64,000 bases of DNA. It comes from Setoptus koraiensis (lineage: Eukaryota; Arthropoda). The stretch lies in assembly GCA_048013815.1 (NCBI GenBank), contig CM106585.1, forward strand, positions 248,001-312,000. The letters run 5' to 3'. Shown piece by piece: positions 32,039 to 47,037 of the stretch (its first letter is position 1; every line of letters starts with the position of its first letter). The position numbers were made by a program, and so were the translations under genes. The notes below the pieces were generated by a model that saw only the letters and a list, made by a program, of their open reading frames with translations, made no database searches and was not told where the DNA came from.

Positions 32039-35000
32039 CGCCAACTTTAACCGGTAATCTCATCATTTTTCTCGGTCGAGTCAAGAATCAAATCAAATTA
32101 CATCGATACTTATAAAGGAGAAAAGTATGATCAACGATGACGATAGTTCGCGAACTGGTCTGTTAGTATATGTATGTATTCTTCTAAGAGAGAACATATT
32201 CTCCCAATTATTGTTGGCAATTAGTCAACTATCAGTTGATTGTTATTGTTCAATAGAATAGATGCAAACAATGCGAATAATAGTTGGCAGGCTGAACAAA
32301 TAAACGAACTGTTAAATGCGATATGGTATTGTCATCTCATCTAGTTATTCTTATCAGAGGTGTCGTAATATTATTGTGTCCATCCAGAGCCAGGCACAAC
32401 TTGTCAGAGCCATCGAAGAAGATACTGACGATTTAATGGAACAAACAAATTGAACTATTATAAGTTGCAACGCAATAAAGTTACAATGTATATGTTGAGT
32501 TGCATCGCATCATATCGATCATAATTCGAAATCATGCCTTTGTCCCATCGCTAGATGACTGGATTAGTTAGCAGTAAATAAGTAGGTGAAGTTGACAATA
32601 AATGATAGCCAAGTTTCTCTTTGGCAGGTATACAAAATCGTATACATGATTGGTGTATCGTGTAATCCGATACACCAATCGTGACCTACCTAGGACGAGT
32701 AAACACTTTGTAGCAATTAATAACAACACAATGGTCCCCACACGACACTGAAAACGAAATTAATACCCCAAGCCATGGTTACAAATTGGCGATAGCGAGG
32801 AGCAATCAGCTTAGCAGAATGCGAGGGCTTCTTTATAATTTCCAACTGTGGAAACACAGACATATGTCACTCTTGAATGGGCGAGTATCTTCTCAGCGTG
32901 CGTTCGGAATGTTTTGAACAAAAAGTTTGTAAAAAAGGAGAAATAAATTCGTAGTACTTGCTCATATACTTGATACTAAGGGGGTTGCAAAATAGTGTGC
33001 CTTTGTTAGATAAATTTGCATTCGTTCATTACTAGATCCAACTATTTATATTTTTTTTTTTTTTTTGGTAGGTCAACAACTGTGGAATTTTGTGCTAAGG
33101 CCAAATCGAATTGAGTAATTCTTTTTAGCCCTAGGTTTCCAACCGAAAACATCGAATCTCAAAGATCCCTGGTTTAAAAAGCGAAAAATAAGATGTTTCC
33201 CATTTCAAGTTTCAACAAGATGTTGGTGAAAAACGTCGTTCCTCGAACTTTTAAATTTTGCATTTCAAAAAAGCCAAAGAATGATTCAAAACGATATATG
33301 TAAATCTATTAGCAAGATACAAAAAACAAAAAAAAAACCATAAAAATCCGACCTTGGATCTCATAAAAAACAGACGTTGAGTAGCTTCAACCACCGATTT
33401 CGTTGTACCTAGTAATTAGATTTAGCTGGAAAGCAAATCTATTGAGTCCCGTTATAACACACACAAGCAGATCTACTATCTCCAAGATTAATAAGGAACA
33501 TATAAATGCAATTAATCTGTTCTGCTAATTTGCATACGAGTCTAGACGCAATAAAACTAATCAGTCTATTCGCTTTCAGAATCGGTCCAGTGACTGTTTC
33601 CAGAAGCGAATCTTTTCCCCATTTAGATCAGCGTCGTATTAACATTCGAAGGAATTTAATCTAAATTTCGTAGATAATTCAAAAACAAACAGCCAAATCG
33701 ATCGAAGATAAACAAATGCGAATAGGTGCAGAAATTAGATGTTACATTGAATGATTTGAATGGGCTTCACTTCGCTGAGCTGCATCACTTACGAAACAAA
33801 TTAATGGCAACTTTAGAGAACATACATGACTTACATGGTTGAATTTCGTTCAATTAAATTGAATTGAAACGACGAGCTAACAATTTATTGAGCCGACAGT
33901 TTATTATTTGTAGTCGATTTGTTGTAAAACAAAAATAATAATAAAATGTCTTGCTTGGCTTCTGTTTTTCAGTGAATTCAGAATACACAATTGTGAGCTA
34001 AAAAAATAATAGTGAACATCAGATATTCTATCAAGCCAAATGATCAACAGAGACTCCAGCATGATGGATAGTCGATACTCAATCAAGTTTAGTTATCCAT
34101 GATGATAGATGGTCTAGTTGAATTGTGTGGGAATGAGTCCTAAAGCAAATCAACAATTCTAACCGATAGATGCTGCAAATCGCATGCAGCATATAGAGTT
34201 ACTCGAAAAGAAGTGAGCACGAATATTTTATTCACCTTTACAGCACGTCATAACTGACCTAGATAACTGTTTTCAATTGTTCTGTGACGTTTATAGTGAA
34301 TCTAGACCCCCATAAATAACAGACAGATAAGACATTCAAGCGAGCAAAAAAGCTGTATAACCTTTTGACTGCAGTGGATTGAATTTAATTTAATAATGGA
34401 GAGTTCAAAGTCAAACTGGAAATATCCATGAATTTATTCGCATCCGACTACTTTAATTTAGCACATGTAGCAATAATATTACACTAATTTCTATATTTCA
34501 ATCCATTGTGATCTCTTCTGAAGAACAATGGCACTCGTTTGAGGCGCCAACAAGACTAGCGTATAAAAAAAAAATCACAAAATTGAAAATTTTTAACAGT
34601 CGCGTCCCCTTAAGAAAAGTCCTCTTACATCATCTAGATATTCAAGAGGACAAATATTGAGGTTACAAGCTCCTCTAAATGTTTCGTCGGAGAGTTCTTA
34701 TGTCGTTTTTATCTGGCAGGAAATGTTCCATTTTTCATATTCTTCATTCGGTCTATGAGTAATATATAGTATAGTTGTTAGGTTATTGTATAGTTGAAAT
34801 TGACCATTGTCAATCAATTGTGTCTTCTACCCATTACATGACAAGAAAGAATATATTCACATTCTGTTGAAAGTTCAGAATCTTGCTCCGACCATAATAG
34901 TTCATCATGAAGCTACTCTTTAACACCGATACCATCGGTTTGATTTAGGTTTTGCGAAATGACCTGAATTTGCAAGGAATCAACCATTCGAGCTTCACAG

Positions 35001-38000
35001 GATCTCATAGACGTGCAATTCGGTAGTAACAGTACTAATAATAGTATAATACATATAAGCATTGTACTGGCCATATAGAGTAAGAGAGGCTTCGTCGAGG
35101 AATAACTTAAGAAAATATGAATTGAGATCTCTCTGTTTGTAAGCGAAATAGCTCGTCATTCGATCGGTATTATGCCACCATTAAGAAGATCGATGTCAGG
35201 CACATGCATTTATGTAAGCTGCTTATGGCCGAAATGAGCAAAACAAATATTGACAAGTTAATACCATTTACCATATTGATTGATGCTGCTATTGATTAGT
35301 CGATTGTTTAATCAGTTTGATTAGCTCAACAATTGATCCATTCTATGATATTGTGTGTTGTCACTTAACAATATCATTAATTAGCAGGCGATAATAAGTG
35401 GTGCTGCACCGATGTGATTTTGATTACAGTTGCCCTTGGCATCGCAATTGGAACTCTAATTGAACAACTGTAATTGTATCTAGTACTGATTATAGTAAAG
35501 GAATCCTTGTTTGTTTTTTATTGCCAAATAGAAACTGTCAATAATAGTTAACTAGTAGCTGTGATAGTGACAATGAAAGTTTACTGAGATGACAATGATG
35601 ACAGTTGTCGAAGACTAACCGTGAAAGTAATTGTTTGCTCACTTGGTGTTATGTGTAGACGAAGGATTGTATTGAGTCTCTGCTTATATCATCCAGAGAG
35701 CTACTTGTTCGGTTGTTGTATGGGTGGCGAAAAAGAGGCGCTAATGACACAATCATTTGATGCAAGTACTCGAACAAAATAAAATAACGACACCAGAAGA
35801 CTTGTTTGTCGGAAACTCGAGATAAAAAGAGAAGATAAAGAAATTGTTTGTCTTGTTTGTCTAGCCAGCATCAAATGAGCTTTGGCCTCTCTATTTGTGA
35901 GCTGATGCTTTGCAAGCTGACAATCGAGTTAGTATAATCGAAGCGACAACCGACGACGATCAGCGACCAACCGAAACTAACCTAAAAAGAAGGAATAATC
36001 GATATGGTAGCTTGTTGGTGGTGTCACAAAAAGAACTGTAGTGGAGAAACAGCATTAGTGGACGTGCCATGACTACTAATAATGATAAATTGAGATCTAC
36101 GATCATTACTAATGATGATAATCATCAAATGAACAGCGAGAGATAGTGAAGAAACAAGGCAGCCATGTAAGCACAGCTAAGATAGAGGGAAACGGAAAGA
36201 AACGAGAAAGAAACGCGACGAAACTAAATCTAATGGATAACACCAGACAAAACGAATGGCAATGGAAGTGAACAGACTTATTTATCTGGAATAATTTTCC
36301 AGATCTTCTCTCTCTTCCTTAGTGATCGATGCAGGCACTTAGATAGTCTGTGCTATTGAAAGAGAGGACATACAGAAATTGTTCGTAAAAGTGATACCAT
36401 TGCTAGAGTGAAATGTAAGCCTGTCCAGTCAAGTCGAAAATATATTAACATTATTATTATGTAACAAGATGAATTGTGAGGCCAAGCAATCATCGTAGTA
36501 GCAGAAACAATAAATTGCCCCAACTTGGTCATTGATTAGAATTTACTATCTAGAAGTTATGGCGATTTTCTTGCTCAGATGTATTCTACACTTATCAGAA
36601 CATGGAAATATGACTCAACGTAATATGACTATGTAATCTTGCAGCTTATTGTCCATTACACATTGCAAAGTGTGATTGCATGATATATTGGTCGAATTTT
36701 GGTCATTTCATCAAAGTTAATTAACAACAATTCGACGTTCGTTTATCGCATCTCGTGCGGAAAATCCTTTCGAACAATAGAATAAATATTCAACAATGGT
36801 TTGAGCTATCTATTTGCTTGCAATATCGGTGATCATAAAGTTATTGCATGTTATAGATTTTTTTCAATTGATGGAAACCTTGAAAACTGTATTGAACTAG
36901 GAACAATACCAACCAGCATTATACTGTGGACAGAGGCCTGATTTTCACTCTGATTTAACCTACGCCATAAGTCATAGAGAACGTCCTTTCTTGGCCTCTG
37001 GGTGAAAAAATGGGCATTGTTTCGAGTCGTCTGAGTTATTTTCTAACGATTATAATGGTGGAACACGCTAGTAAAGAAAATCGAGAGGAATATATCAATT
37101 TCATCAACATGATGACACGCGGCAGAATTTTTTGAATCAGCAAAAACAACAATCCTAATGTTCGATAGTTGAATAATCGATGATATTTCCAATCTTGAAT
37201 AGATGAACGAATCATTGGAACTTTTGTGAGAGTTGCTGAGTTTCGTCTTGGTGAAATTATTTCTACAACTTTTGTTTCTATAGTCCGAACGATTTAGAGC
37301 GTTCCATAAAAAAAAGGTCAGTGACATATTTTCTAAAGAGAACGAACTGTACGGTTTGTAATTTCCAAAACTTGACATCTAAGTAATTAGTAGCAGCATA
37401 TCATGTGATGAAAGATGTGATCTATGATCAGAGAGATTTCCCTTTGAACAGGTCGAAACTCGTAGTCAGCTACAAGCGAATGTTTTAATTTATATTATAG
37501 ATTGAATTCAATTTTCACTTGAACATAAGGAACGTGGAACAAATAAGATTGTTAATAAAATGAGAAGCAATGAATGTCGGATTCAGTCAACCGAATTATT
37601 ATGGATGTGAAATTACACGTAACAGAGTTGAATTGTATGCCCAAAATGAAGCAATATCGTTGTTTGATCATGTCAATGTCAATAAAACTGTCAAGAAATC
37701 TGATGACGATTGCAGTATTATTATTAGATAACTGCTTGATCCAATCATTCTCGTCCACAAAAACAACAACTCAGCACTCCAACAGATGACCCAAAATGAC
37801 CAGGACACCGCATAGATGCTTCACTATTGTCAATATTCTGTAAGACTGAATATATGTAAGACAGTAGACCATTTCTATTTGCTGTCTTCTATTTAGTTAC
37901 AACTGTTGATGGGATTTATTTGATATGCAATGAATTGAATACACAGTGGTAAACCATATAACTGCAAATATATGTTTATTGTATTGAGCTTGCTCGATAT

Positions 38001-39050
38001 TTCCATAAATGTATGCCAAATGACCATTCCATGATGCACATTGCGTATCATATACCTAGATAATATATGATATGCTTTGTTATTCTTATTTTGACCACTC
38101 TCACATAATCAAATGCTCATAAGAATATTACCCAGTTGTATACCCAAATTTATGGTTACAATAGGAACATGCAGATAGAAATTCGACTTTATGTCACTAT
38201 TATTGTTTTATTCTCTCTTTTTATTATAGCTATGCTACTACTAAAGTAGCAAGACCACAAAGAGATTTCTGCCAATGACTTAGAATATGATGATAATAGT
38301 TGCTTTGCATTATCCTCCATTCACTGTTCACTTTTTCACATTAAAAGTAAATTGTAACAGCTACAAAGTATGATGAATACGACGATGAAATTGAATATTG
38401 AATAAAACACTAAAACAATTCAAGCGCAAAAACAAATTAAACTTTTATGTCACCAAATTTCATTATCATGTTCGTTCTAGATTACAAACTGAGTTTGCCC
38501 ATCATCATATCAATAATCATGATATCTGTGTCGTTAATCGTGTGATCAATGTTCCCTAGCGTAGGCAAATAAGTCAACGGGTAAGACAGTAAAAATCACA
38601 TGCAACGATCTATAAAGATGAATTGTTTTTATATATTGCGTCATGTTATGATAAAGTCAATATATTAGTCTAGCAAATTAAATATATACTGTACATTTAT
38701 ACTATATATACATTACGTACTATATACTGAAACCATAATTGATGTCACTTGCTAGATATTAGATTATTCTCCTAGTGTTGGTGTGACACGGGTCGTTTGT
38801 GGTAGATAGAGAGCGTAGCATCTGTCTACATCCGTTTGTCTTAATGGTATGGTTGTTGTTATTTTTTGTTAGCTGGAATTCTGTCCAAAGAGCTGTTTTC
38901 TGCTTTGCCCATTTGAATTAACGAAAGTGAAATCATTGGTTGAGTTATAAAAAGCAAAATGTCACCCGTCTGATGCCATCTGTCAGAAGTGAGGCGAGTG
39001 ATGACATGTCATCTGTCACATCTAATGTATGTCAGAGGTTAGATTTCTAA
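32039..39050. other. Gene-poor AT-rich region
   Basis: Seven kilobases without a convincing exon on either strand. It contains hairpins at 32628-32680, a T tract at about 33051-33066, and many short frames broken at the density expected by chance. It could be an intron or regulatory DNA of a neighbouring gene, but nothing shows which. Confidence 0.55.
32628..32680. repeat. Two adjacent perfect hairpins
   Basis: GTATAC-6-GTATAC (32628-32645), then GATTGGTGTATCG and its exact complement (32648-32660 and 32668-32680, loop of 7 bases). They lie between the lipase promoter side and the gene-poor region. Confidence 0.7.
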
Positions 39051-39059
39051 AATTAAATT

Positions 39060-39560
39060 TTGGCCTATCGCTTGGCACAGTGCTATATTTCGATCTTCAT
39101 GAGGCTCGACACACGGGCCCCATGAAGGCTTCGTAGCAAGTATTCGATGGTCAGAAAGAGCAGAAAAGTTAGGTTCCGGTCTCATGAAAACTCCTAGACA
39201 CAAACTTGAAACTCAGTTTTCAGCCACACCGAGGCACACAAAACACGATGACGTCATTCTCAGATCCGTTCAACTTTCTGGTCTTGAGGTATATGAAGAA
39301 AACCGCAGCGGAGGAACGTGCCAAGGCCGGTTAATATCGGGCTTTTAGTCTCCAACGGCACTCTGTGGCAGTTGATTATGTGTCACCTCTCTCGTGTGAT
39401 CACCGGAGATACTCTAGTTCCCACATTGGTGAATGTGACGATTTGTCGGCCGAGGGCAGCTTTGTGCGTCCATCGAAAGGTTTAGGACGGAAACTGAAAT
39501 GCGGAAGATTTGGGGAATAGAGAGGGAGAAGTGCGAGGCACCTTTACGAGCAGCGATCTT
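39060..39560 (+). repeat. Degraded copy of the composite repeat
   Basis: Shows the block A order in decayed form: GACACACGGGCCCCATGAAGG, then GTTCCGGTCTCATGAAAAC, ACTTGAAACTCA, and further on GTGACGATTTGTCGGCCGAGG, which corresponds to GTGACAATTACTCGGCCGAAGG at 16.9 and 58.4 kb. It is much more divergent than the copies in the two islands, so it is older. Confidence 0.6.
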
Positions 39561-42500
39561 TGCGCCTCACACACTTGTCCATCCGCAGACTGATGAAATA
39601 ACTCGTTAAACTATTAGTAATCTGACTAGCTCATGGCTACCGTTAATCATGCCAGAAATGGCTTGTTGAATTGTGAGTAGATCATGTTGAGCCTTAGTCG
39701 CCAACAGCGAAAAATTAGCCACAGGGCATAGATACTTTTTGGTGAGTTTGAGCACTTTATTGGTCGGTCAATCAGCCTATTGCGGTGGTGCAAATACACC
39801 TTGTGCCCCAACACACCGTTATGAGGGTCTGTGGTCATTTATTATCATGTTGATTATGGATCAAGCGTGGACTTTTATCGACACTTTGTCTTTGCCTTAG
39901 ATTTCTAATCGGCTTCGTAAACATTGGTATCTGTAGCGTTACATCGAGCGCTACAACCACCCGTTCCATCGATCGTACCCAGGGCATTAGCTGGCTGGCC
40001 GGAGTGTTTGCACTGGTTGTAGGCGGGAAAAATAACAGTTTTGTGTCACAATTGAGTGTGCGCATATACATTTTTGCGACATCCAGCTCATCTCAGCGAG
40101 CACAGTCCATAAAACGTAAAGAGCAGCTAGCTGGGCAAGCGCTCAAAAAGCAGTGAGTCGCAAAACAGTTATCAGTGGCCAAGACTATATATGCATGGCT
40201 TGCTGCTATATATTATTGTCATGTCCATTGTTGCCTATATCCGGTCACTATTAGAGACCAGTTCCGGACGGTGGGTCTTTGTGAGCATCGCGATACAATA
40301 TTTATGACATTATATGGTTATGTAACAGCACACGTACGCACATAGTGACTATAGTGTGCGGTGGTGATATCTTTGTCTCTATCTCTATTTCTATTTCTGC
40401 TTCTGCACCACTATCATGCCATTGGTGGCTTGCTGTGTTATGTAACTACATAGCCATCTGCTTTTGCTGATGTGATAGCGCTACATCAGCATCGGCAACA
40501 GCAACAGCAACAACAGCAACAATAGCCACTGTTTATGTTTATTAATGTTGGTAATCTCATCAAAATCGCAACTGTTCTTTTCTTTTCTCTTTTCTCTTCT
40601 CTCCGTTTCTCTGTTCCTTGATGAAAGATGACACAAGCAAATATATCCTCATACTCATGTTCGAGATATCATATCGACTCTCATCGAGCGACTTGATGGA
40701 ATAAAGCATTAAGATAGCCTCATTTATTCATTCAGTTTTTTGTGTGCTCTCTTTTCTCTCTTGTTGTCTCATTTATCTCAATCTGCTCACACATGGTATT
40801 AGCCCAGCAGAAAACTTGATTACAATCTTCCTATATCTAACAATGGTATGGTGATATACTGGGCATAGTTGCTTCTCTCGCAACGATCTAATGTAATTAT
40901 AATTATTATCATACATATACTCTCTGGTCGTATAATTTATTATTATTATTATGTACAACGAGTGTTTGGTTGCAGTCGCAATTGCATTTGAATTTTCTCC
41001 CCCACTGCGTTATGTCGTTATTGCTCACACAATTGAGACAAGCACGCGTGAACGTCTTGTCAGAATCAGGCTACGTTACTATTATTAGTTCGTTCGTATG
41101 ACTCATAACTAAATTTGATCACAATAATCGAGTTATTGACTACACCAATGTAACTCTATTATTAATATCTACATACTGATACATTTGAATCAAATAATAA
41201 TTGTTTCACTAGTGACAATACTACTGTAACTTCCGGTCTATTATTCAACAACAATGAGCCACTATGAAAGGCACAAAACCGGCTATAAAAGAATAGGAAA
41301 AAGATTAAATCATTTTTGACCTATATATACATACAGTGTAGTGTATACTCTTTGCACACAACATACACTCACAGCAGTAGTATGAATAAATTCACAGCAA
41401 CGCAATACAATAACCTACTAATAGGATATAATAAACATATTGTTATTGCTCAAATTGAAATGCATAATAAAAGTTATCGATGTCTAACAATAGAACAACT
41501 ACTACATCTAGGATAATTAGATTATTCTTAATGTCCCAATGTCTATAATCTACGAATCAAAATGACTATGCACACACTCACACAGTACATAGGCTCGAAA
41601 TGAATTTGTATGAAAGAAATTATTTCTTGTCCGAGTCGAACTTTTGAGATCCTATTCTTTTATCCGAAAGTTTGTATGCTGCAACCAAACATTAATAATG
41701 AATCACAAATAATGATTATAATTTTGCGACAACGCCTCAACATGAAACAGTGCAGCTTTTTTTGTTTCTGATTTTGCACTCCATTGGCGAGAATCTAACT
41801 TGATGTTGGAAGTACACGGTTTCGAATTTGATTTATGCAAAAACAATGATGGATGTTAGACACGCATGCAGTCGCTGCTCTAAATGTCGATGCTACATTA
41901 TCGAAGTGTGCCTCTCAATTATTCAGAGAAATCAACAATATTTATTATTGTGATTATAATATTAGCTAGAGTAACAGAACAAACAAAAAAATGAGAATGT
42001 TGCTGAATAAATTCATATTACTTGTAACCAAACTCATGATGATAGATCATGCAACTTTCACTCTCATTAAGGCATGTAGATGAATATAATCAATTTATAG
42101 AGTGTGTCCAAACAGGAAATCCGAATAAGTCAATGGACATTGGGTGAAATATAATGCATAGACAAGCAAAGCTGATAAAGCAACCTATTGACCAAACAGA
42201 CAACCAAAGAGATACTTTGTGCTCGCAGTAATTTCGGATCCATGTGTGTATATGTGTGTATGTATTCCTGCTATTGAAATGAATCAAACTGACTTCATTC
42301 GGCTAGACGTTAGTTGCGTCACACAAATAACAAGTTCGTTGGACAATAATAAGTAAAATGGGGGAACTAGAAAGTAAATATTACGTGTAGCTTTAGCGAA
42401 TAAAAAAGCAAAAAAAAAAAAACTTTCTGCTCACTCTAACTCAACTGTGTGACCCAACTGACAATTGACAGAGTAGAAGTAACACCAGTGGAAACTTTTC

Positions 42501-45500
42501 AACATTTCACCATTGACTTTTGAGCGATAGTTGAGAGAACGACACTGTCAATCTTTTTGTCGTCACTCTTGTGTTGTCACCCGTGGGTGACCTCTATTTC
42601 TCTCGCTTGTTCTATTTTCTCTTTCCCTCTCTCTCTCGCCTCACGAACAACAACAACGACAACAACCGCGTCTGTCGTGTTAGAACAAACCCAAAAGAAC
42701 CGAGATCTGGCAACTAGAGATAAGCTTACCAATCTATCGAGATTTGGCTCACCCACCCACCCAACCAACACAAGTGCGTCATGCGTGTGTACTGGGCAGA
42801 AAGAGCTAGAGAGAGAGAGAGAGAACGGGAGAAAAAGAATGGTGATTATATGGTGATTAATCAAAAAAAAAAAGAAGAGTGAACACAATATATAGTAAAG
42901 TGGCACCGGTAATAGTTAGATTGATCAATGGTTGGCCATGGATAAAATGTAACAGGAACTCGCTCTTTTTACTTAATGCATGAATAGAATCGGATCCCAT
43001 GAGGCTACTTATCTAACATCTCAGATAGAAAGAGATAAAAGGAATGTGGTGCTTTGTTGATCATTGCAACAAATAGATTCAATCGGCTTATTTATTATGT
43101 GACTCAGTTCAGCTCGGTGAACCAATTCAACGGTGTTTGGCTCAAAATAAAATGAAACGGATTGAGGCGAAAAGAAATGATACACAATGAGCGTATCTGT
43201 CATAGTTGAAAAAGTGACGACTATTGACGCAATAAAAAAAGTGTGCAATCGGGATAGAAGTGCACACACGCTAGTAAAAAAACCTAATTATAGATAGAGT
43301 TACAGAAATCACAATACTGTAACGGTTTCATTATTGTTTGACACAAAAATAATATTATTATTAACATTGCATCATTTATGATTGCATACGATTGCAAAAA
43401 ATAAAACAATTAAATTTAATTAAATGTTGCTTACAGTTCAACCGATGTAGTTATGAGCATATTCCGATCTCAAATATCTTGTAATCAATTTCAATGGATA
43501 CTAGAACAGATGAGCAGTCATGTAATGAGTAAATACGTGAGCGATCATTGATTGGATTTAATGATGGAAGAGTAAAATAAATAGTTTGTTACGCAGTTGA
43601 TTTTGGTAGATTGATTATACTAATTAAGGTCACTAAAACGGAAAAACTCTACTTGAACTAACAAGTGATGCTTATAACCGTGGTAAACAACTAAGTGATG
43701 ATGGATGATTAATCACTATAGATAGAAAATTTTCCAATATTTTATAGCTTTATTAGAATATCACGAAAATGCTTGCAAACATAGGACAAAAAATGTCATG
43801 CCGCACTTATGTCGATTTAGTTTATTTGTGTTGGAAAAACAAAACAAAAAATGGTTCTAGTTGAGCCTTCACCACTCTACAGTCCCATATAAGTTGTGAC
43901 CAACAAAGTATTCGGAAAGTGTTTTCCATAAGTGAATCTTTTCAGTGTAAATGGCTATTGTTGTTCGCAAGTCTGCAGTTTGACTCAGTTTGAGATTGTT
44001 CATTGAAGAATATGTTTGTTGTTCGAAAAAAAAGTATCAGAATTTGTCATCTTTAGTTTTCAATATCTCTTGAATGTTTCGTCAACATCAACGAGAATTA
44101 AAATGCGAGATTTTCAATTGTCAAACTAGAACCTTGTGATTTCATTTCAAGTAAAGACTCTTTTAAGTGCAAACAACCAAAAATGTTGCACAACCATTTT
44201 CCATTTTAGTAGTCTTCTTGTGTACATTAGAATATGGCATAGTATGAAGAGAGATAGCTTTGTGTCTGAATGTGTGATTTATCATCACTTATTCTTTTAT
44301 TTTCAACATCTTTCGAGCAACACTCTATAATTCACTGCTCCCATTTCAACCAAACCTTTTGCCGGCCAAAGTTTGCCTGCCAAACCATCCATAGTAACAT
44401 CATGCGGAGCATATAAAGCACATACGGTACACGAGGCACATAGGGTACATCGGGCACTAGCAGCACGTGGCGTAGGTGGCTCAAATCGCAATAGTATACG
44501 ATAAATAAGCAGTATATATTGGCAATATAAATGATTGTGTGCCGTTGTTGCCGTTTCAAGACAAAGCATCGAAATAGCTTGCTGGATTGGCCCTTTCCAT
44601 GATGATGAAAATGAATAACATTATTCATTCATATTCATCATGATTCATGAACAAACAGCGACTTCTCTATTGACATCTGACTTTGTTTTTATATATTTTG
44701 TCAGGCCCTATATAACATATATCTCAACCATACCATTACACAATATATATGTGACATAAACAATGTTAACCAGTCACAAAGAGTGGCGCAGCTCAATGCT
44801 GTTGTTGTTTGCATCATATTTGGCTTAGTTGGTGTTGGTTGGCCCCAATTTGGTCTTTTCCGAGTGGCTGGCATCATTCTAGTTGAGTGACTAGCCAACT
44901 ACCATTGGCGGCACACACACACGCACCCAACATTTTCATTATTACAATAATAATATTGTTTATTCTCTTTCATACACCCTTAGCTTTTATAAAACGCGAC
45001 GTTTCCTTGAATATCTCAAATACGCAAACACTAACAACATAGATTGTCTTGTTGCCGGTTGTCGCCAACAATCAAGCACTTGTTATCGGTTAATTAGGTA
45101 CACAATATCTTGTCACAAACTCATTCTGAGCGAGCACTTTAGTGAATAGTAACACTGTACGATGATAAAATGAATTTCGCTCTTATACTAACAACCATTT
45201 CTTATTATTATTCATCTGCAGTATCTGACAATATTTCACTGTATTACTGACACAAAAGTTGTGTCATTGCCTAACTATTTAGCTATCATCGTTATTTTTT
45301 ATATTTAACTGGTAGCACAATGATTATTGCGTTATGTTGGAATAGTAGTAACTATTTGGTTTTTTAGTCTACAAATAGATACGATAGAATTATAAACAAT
45401 AGCGCAAAAAATCAAAACGAATTGCAAATGGTGCAACGAAAACAGCATCAGCATCGGAAAACAAATTATTTTCCGTCATTTTTGTCCGACAACATTGGCT

Positions 45501-45584
45501 ACTCATCATCCGTTTCAATGCTCAACTATCTCGAATAGTAATAACAATAACAAAAATAATTCCAAACAACAATTTATAAACAAT

Positions 45585-45585
<1 letters not shown>

Positions 45586-45651
<66 letters not shown>
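45586..45651. repeat. (CAA)n microsatellite, non-coding
   Basis: About 22 pure CAA units. The poly-Leu frame on the other strand is an artefact. Confidence 0.95.
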
Positions 45652-46337
45652 TAACGCATTGGTAATAGGAACTGGCATAGAAATCTATTGAGACATAACT
45701 TTTATCGCCTAGCACATATACTGAATCAACGCGGCGACAATAACAACAAAATTATCACCACCAGCAACAGAGACAGCAAATGACCGATTCACCTGTGTGT
45801 GTGTGTCGAAATTGTAGTTAGTGTTGCGTAATGCACGTTCTATACGTGTCAAATCATTTGGCACGCTGTTGGTCGCAGCCACGTTCATTTGGTTTGGTTA
45901 GAGTAACCCGTGGACATAGTGAGCATTGGAATAGATAAGATGGTGCGAGCTAGATTAGAGTGATAACAACTGTTCAAACAAAACAAGAAATGGAATGGCT
46001 TTGATTTGATTTGAAGGAAAGAAAGATGAAGGCAAATGAAATAAGAGGACAACAGCGGAGGAGACAATGGACAAAAATAAAAAGATAAAACGGGTATAAA
46101 CTGTAGTGAGATTGGCTTGAGATAAGCCCATTGAGAGAGTGCTGCAGTGAGACAGCAATGGAGGCAGTGACAGAGTATAGGGTAAAAGATAATGTCAGAG
46201 TAAGGACAATATCATTGCAATTTGCGATGGCCTTCCATCATCGAGTCGCATTGTTTGCGCTGCCAGTGATGGAATAAGTTCAATGGCTAAAATCCTTTAA
46301 GACTTCACCAAGCGACCAACTAGCGAGCGGCCAGTTC

Positions 46338-46393
46338 AACTGGCGACTGCCAACTGGCAACTGGCAACTGACGACTGGCGACTGGCGACTGAC
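46338..46393. repeat. Short tandem repeat of ACTGGCG/ACTGGCA heptamers
   Basis: About eight imperfect 7-base units, ACTGGCR and ACTGACG variants, in a row. Confidence 0.8.
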
Positions 46394-46960
46394 ATAGGCT
46401 TATTCGCTCATATGATCATCTCTCATCGTGATCCGATGAAACTCTCTCGTTCTCGCTCTATGTTACAATTTACTAAGCTCACTTACTGTTCAATGTCAGT
46501 TTAATTTCTATATAGCGACACCAGCAAACGTGGCCAGCCAACGTAACGTGAACCGTTTGAACTGGGGGCCAAACTGTGAGCCAAAACTGTGAGCACATCG
46601 GGGTATAAAGTAGAGCAAATGTTAGCTTAAACTTGAATAAGAAGCAGCGCCAACAAGGACAATGTCTTACATTTCAAGTGGTGGCACCGGCAAAGCCAAT
46701 GGTAATAGAGACAGTTAAGAAGGGCGCTTGTTGTGCGGGACAGAGCGTAGAATGGAAATCAAATCTATTTGATTCGTTTTAGTTGGCTCACCATCGGTCA
46801 TTTTGGTGCATTTGTCGTCGTCTTTGGCGCTGCTGGTGGCTGCTCCTCACTTACCTAAAGCCAGCGCCAACACTTAACTTGAGTTTGCTGAGTTGAGCTG
46901 GCCAGCTAACTAGCTTGAGCTTCTCAATCAATTGAAACGACATACTGAACTAGCGACGCA

Positions 46961-47037
46961 AAACCAAACGAAACGAAACGCGACGCAACGGAACGCAACG
47001 AAACCAAACGGAACGCAACGAAACCAAACGAAATGGA
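46961..47037. repeat. Tandem repeat based on CAACGAAACCAAACG
   Basis: Several degenerate units of about 20 bases (GGAACGCAACGAAACCAAAC), internally made of AACGA/AACCA pentamers. Confidence 0.8.

Noticed and set aside
37043-37378. 111-residue frame on the minus strand in the gene-poor region
   Set aside because: Length is within chance expectation for this much AT-rich DNA and no motif is recognisable.
46338-47037. CRISPR-like array
   Set aside because: The repeats are short tandem units without unique spacers, and the genome is animal.
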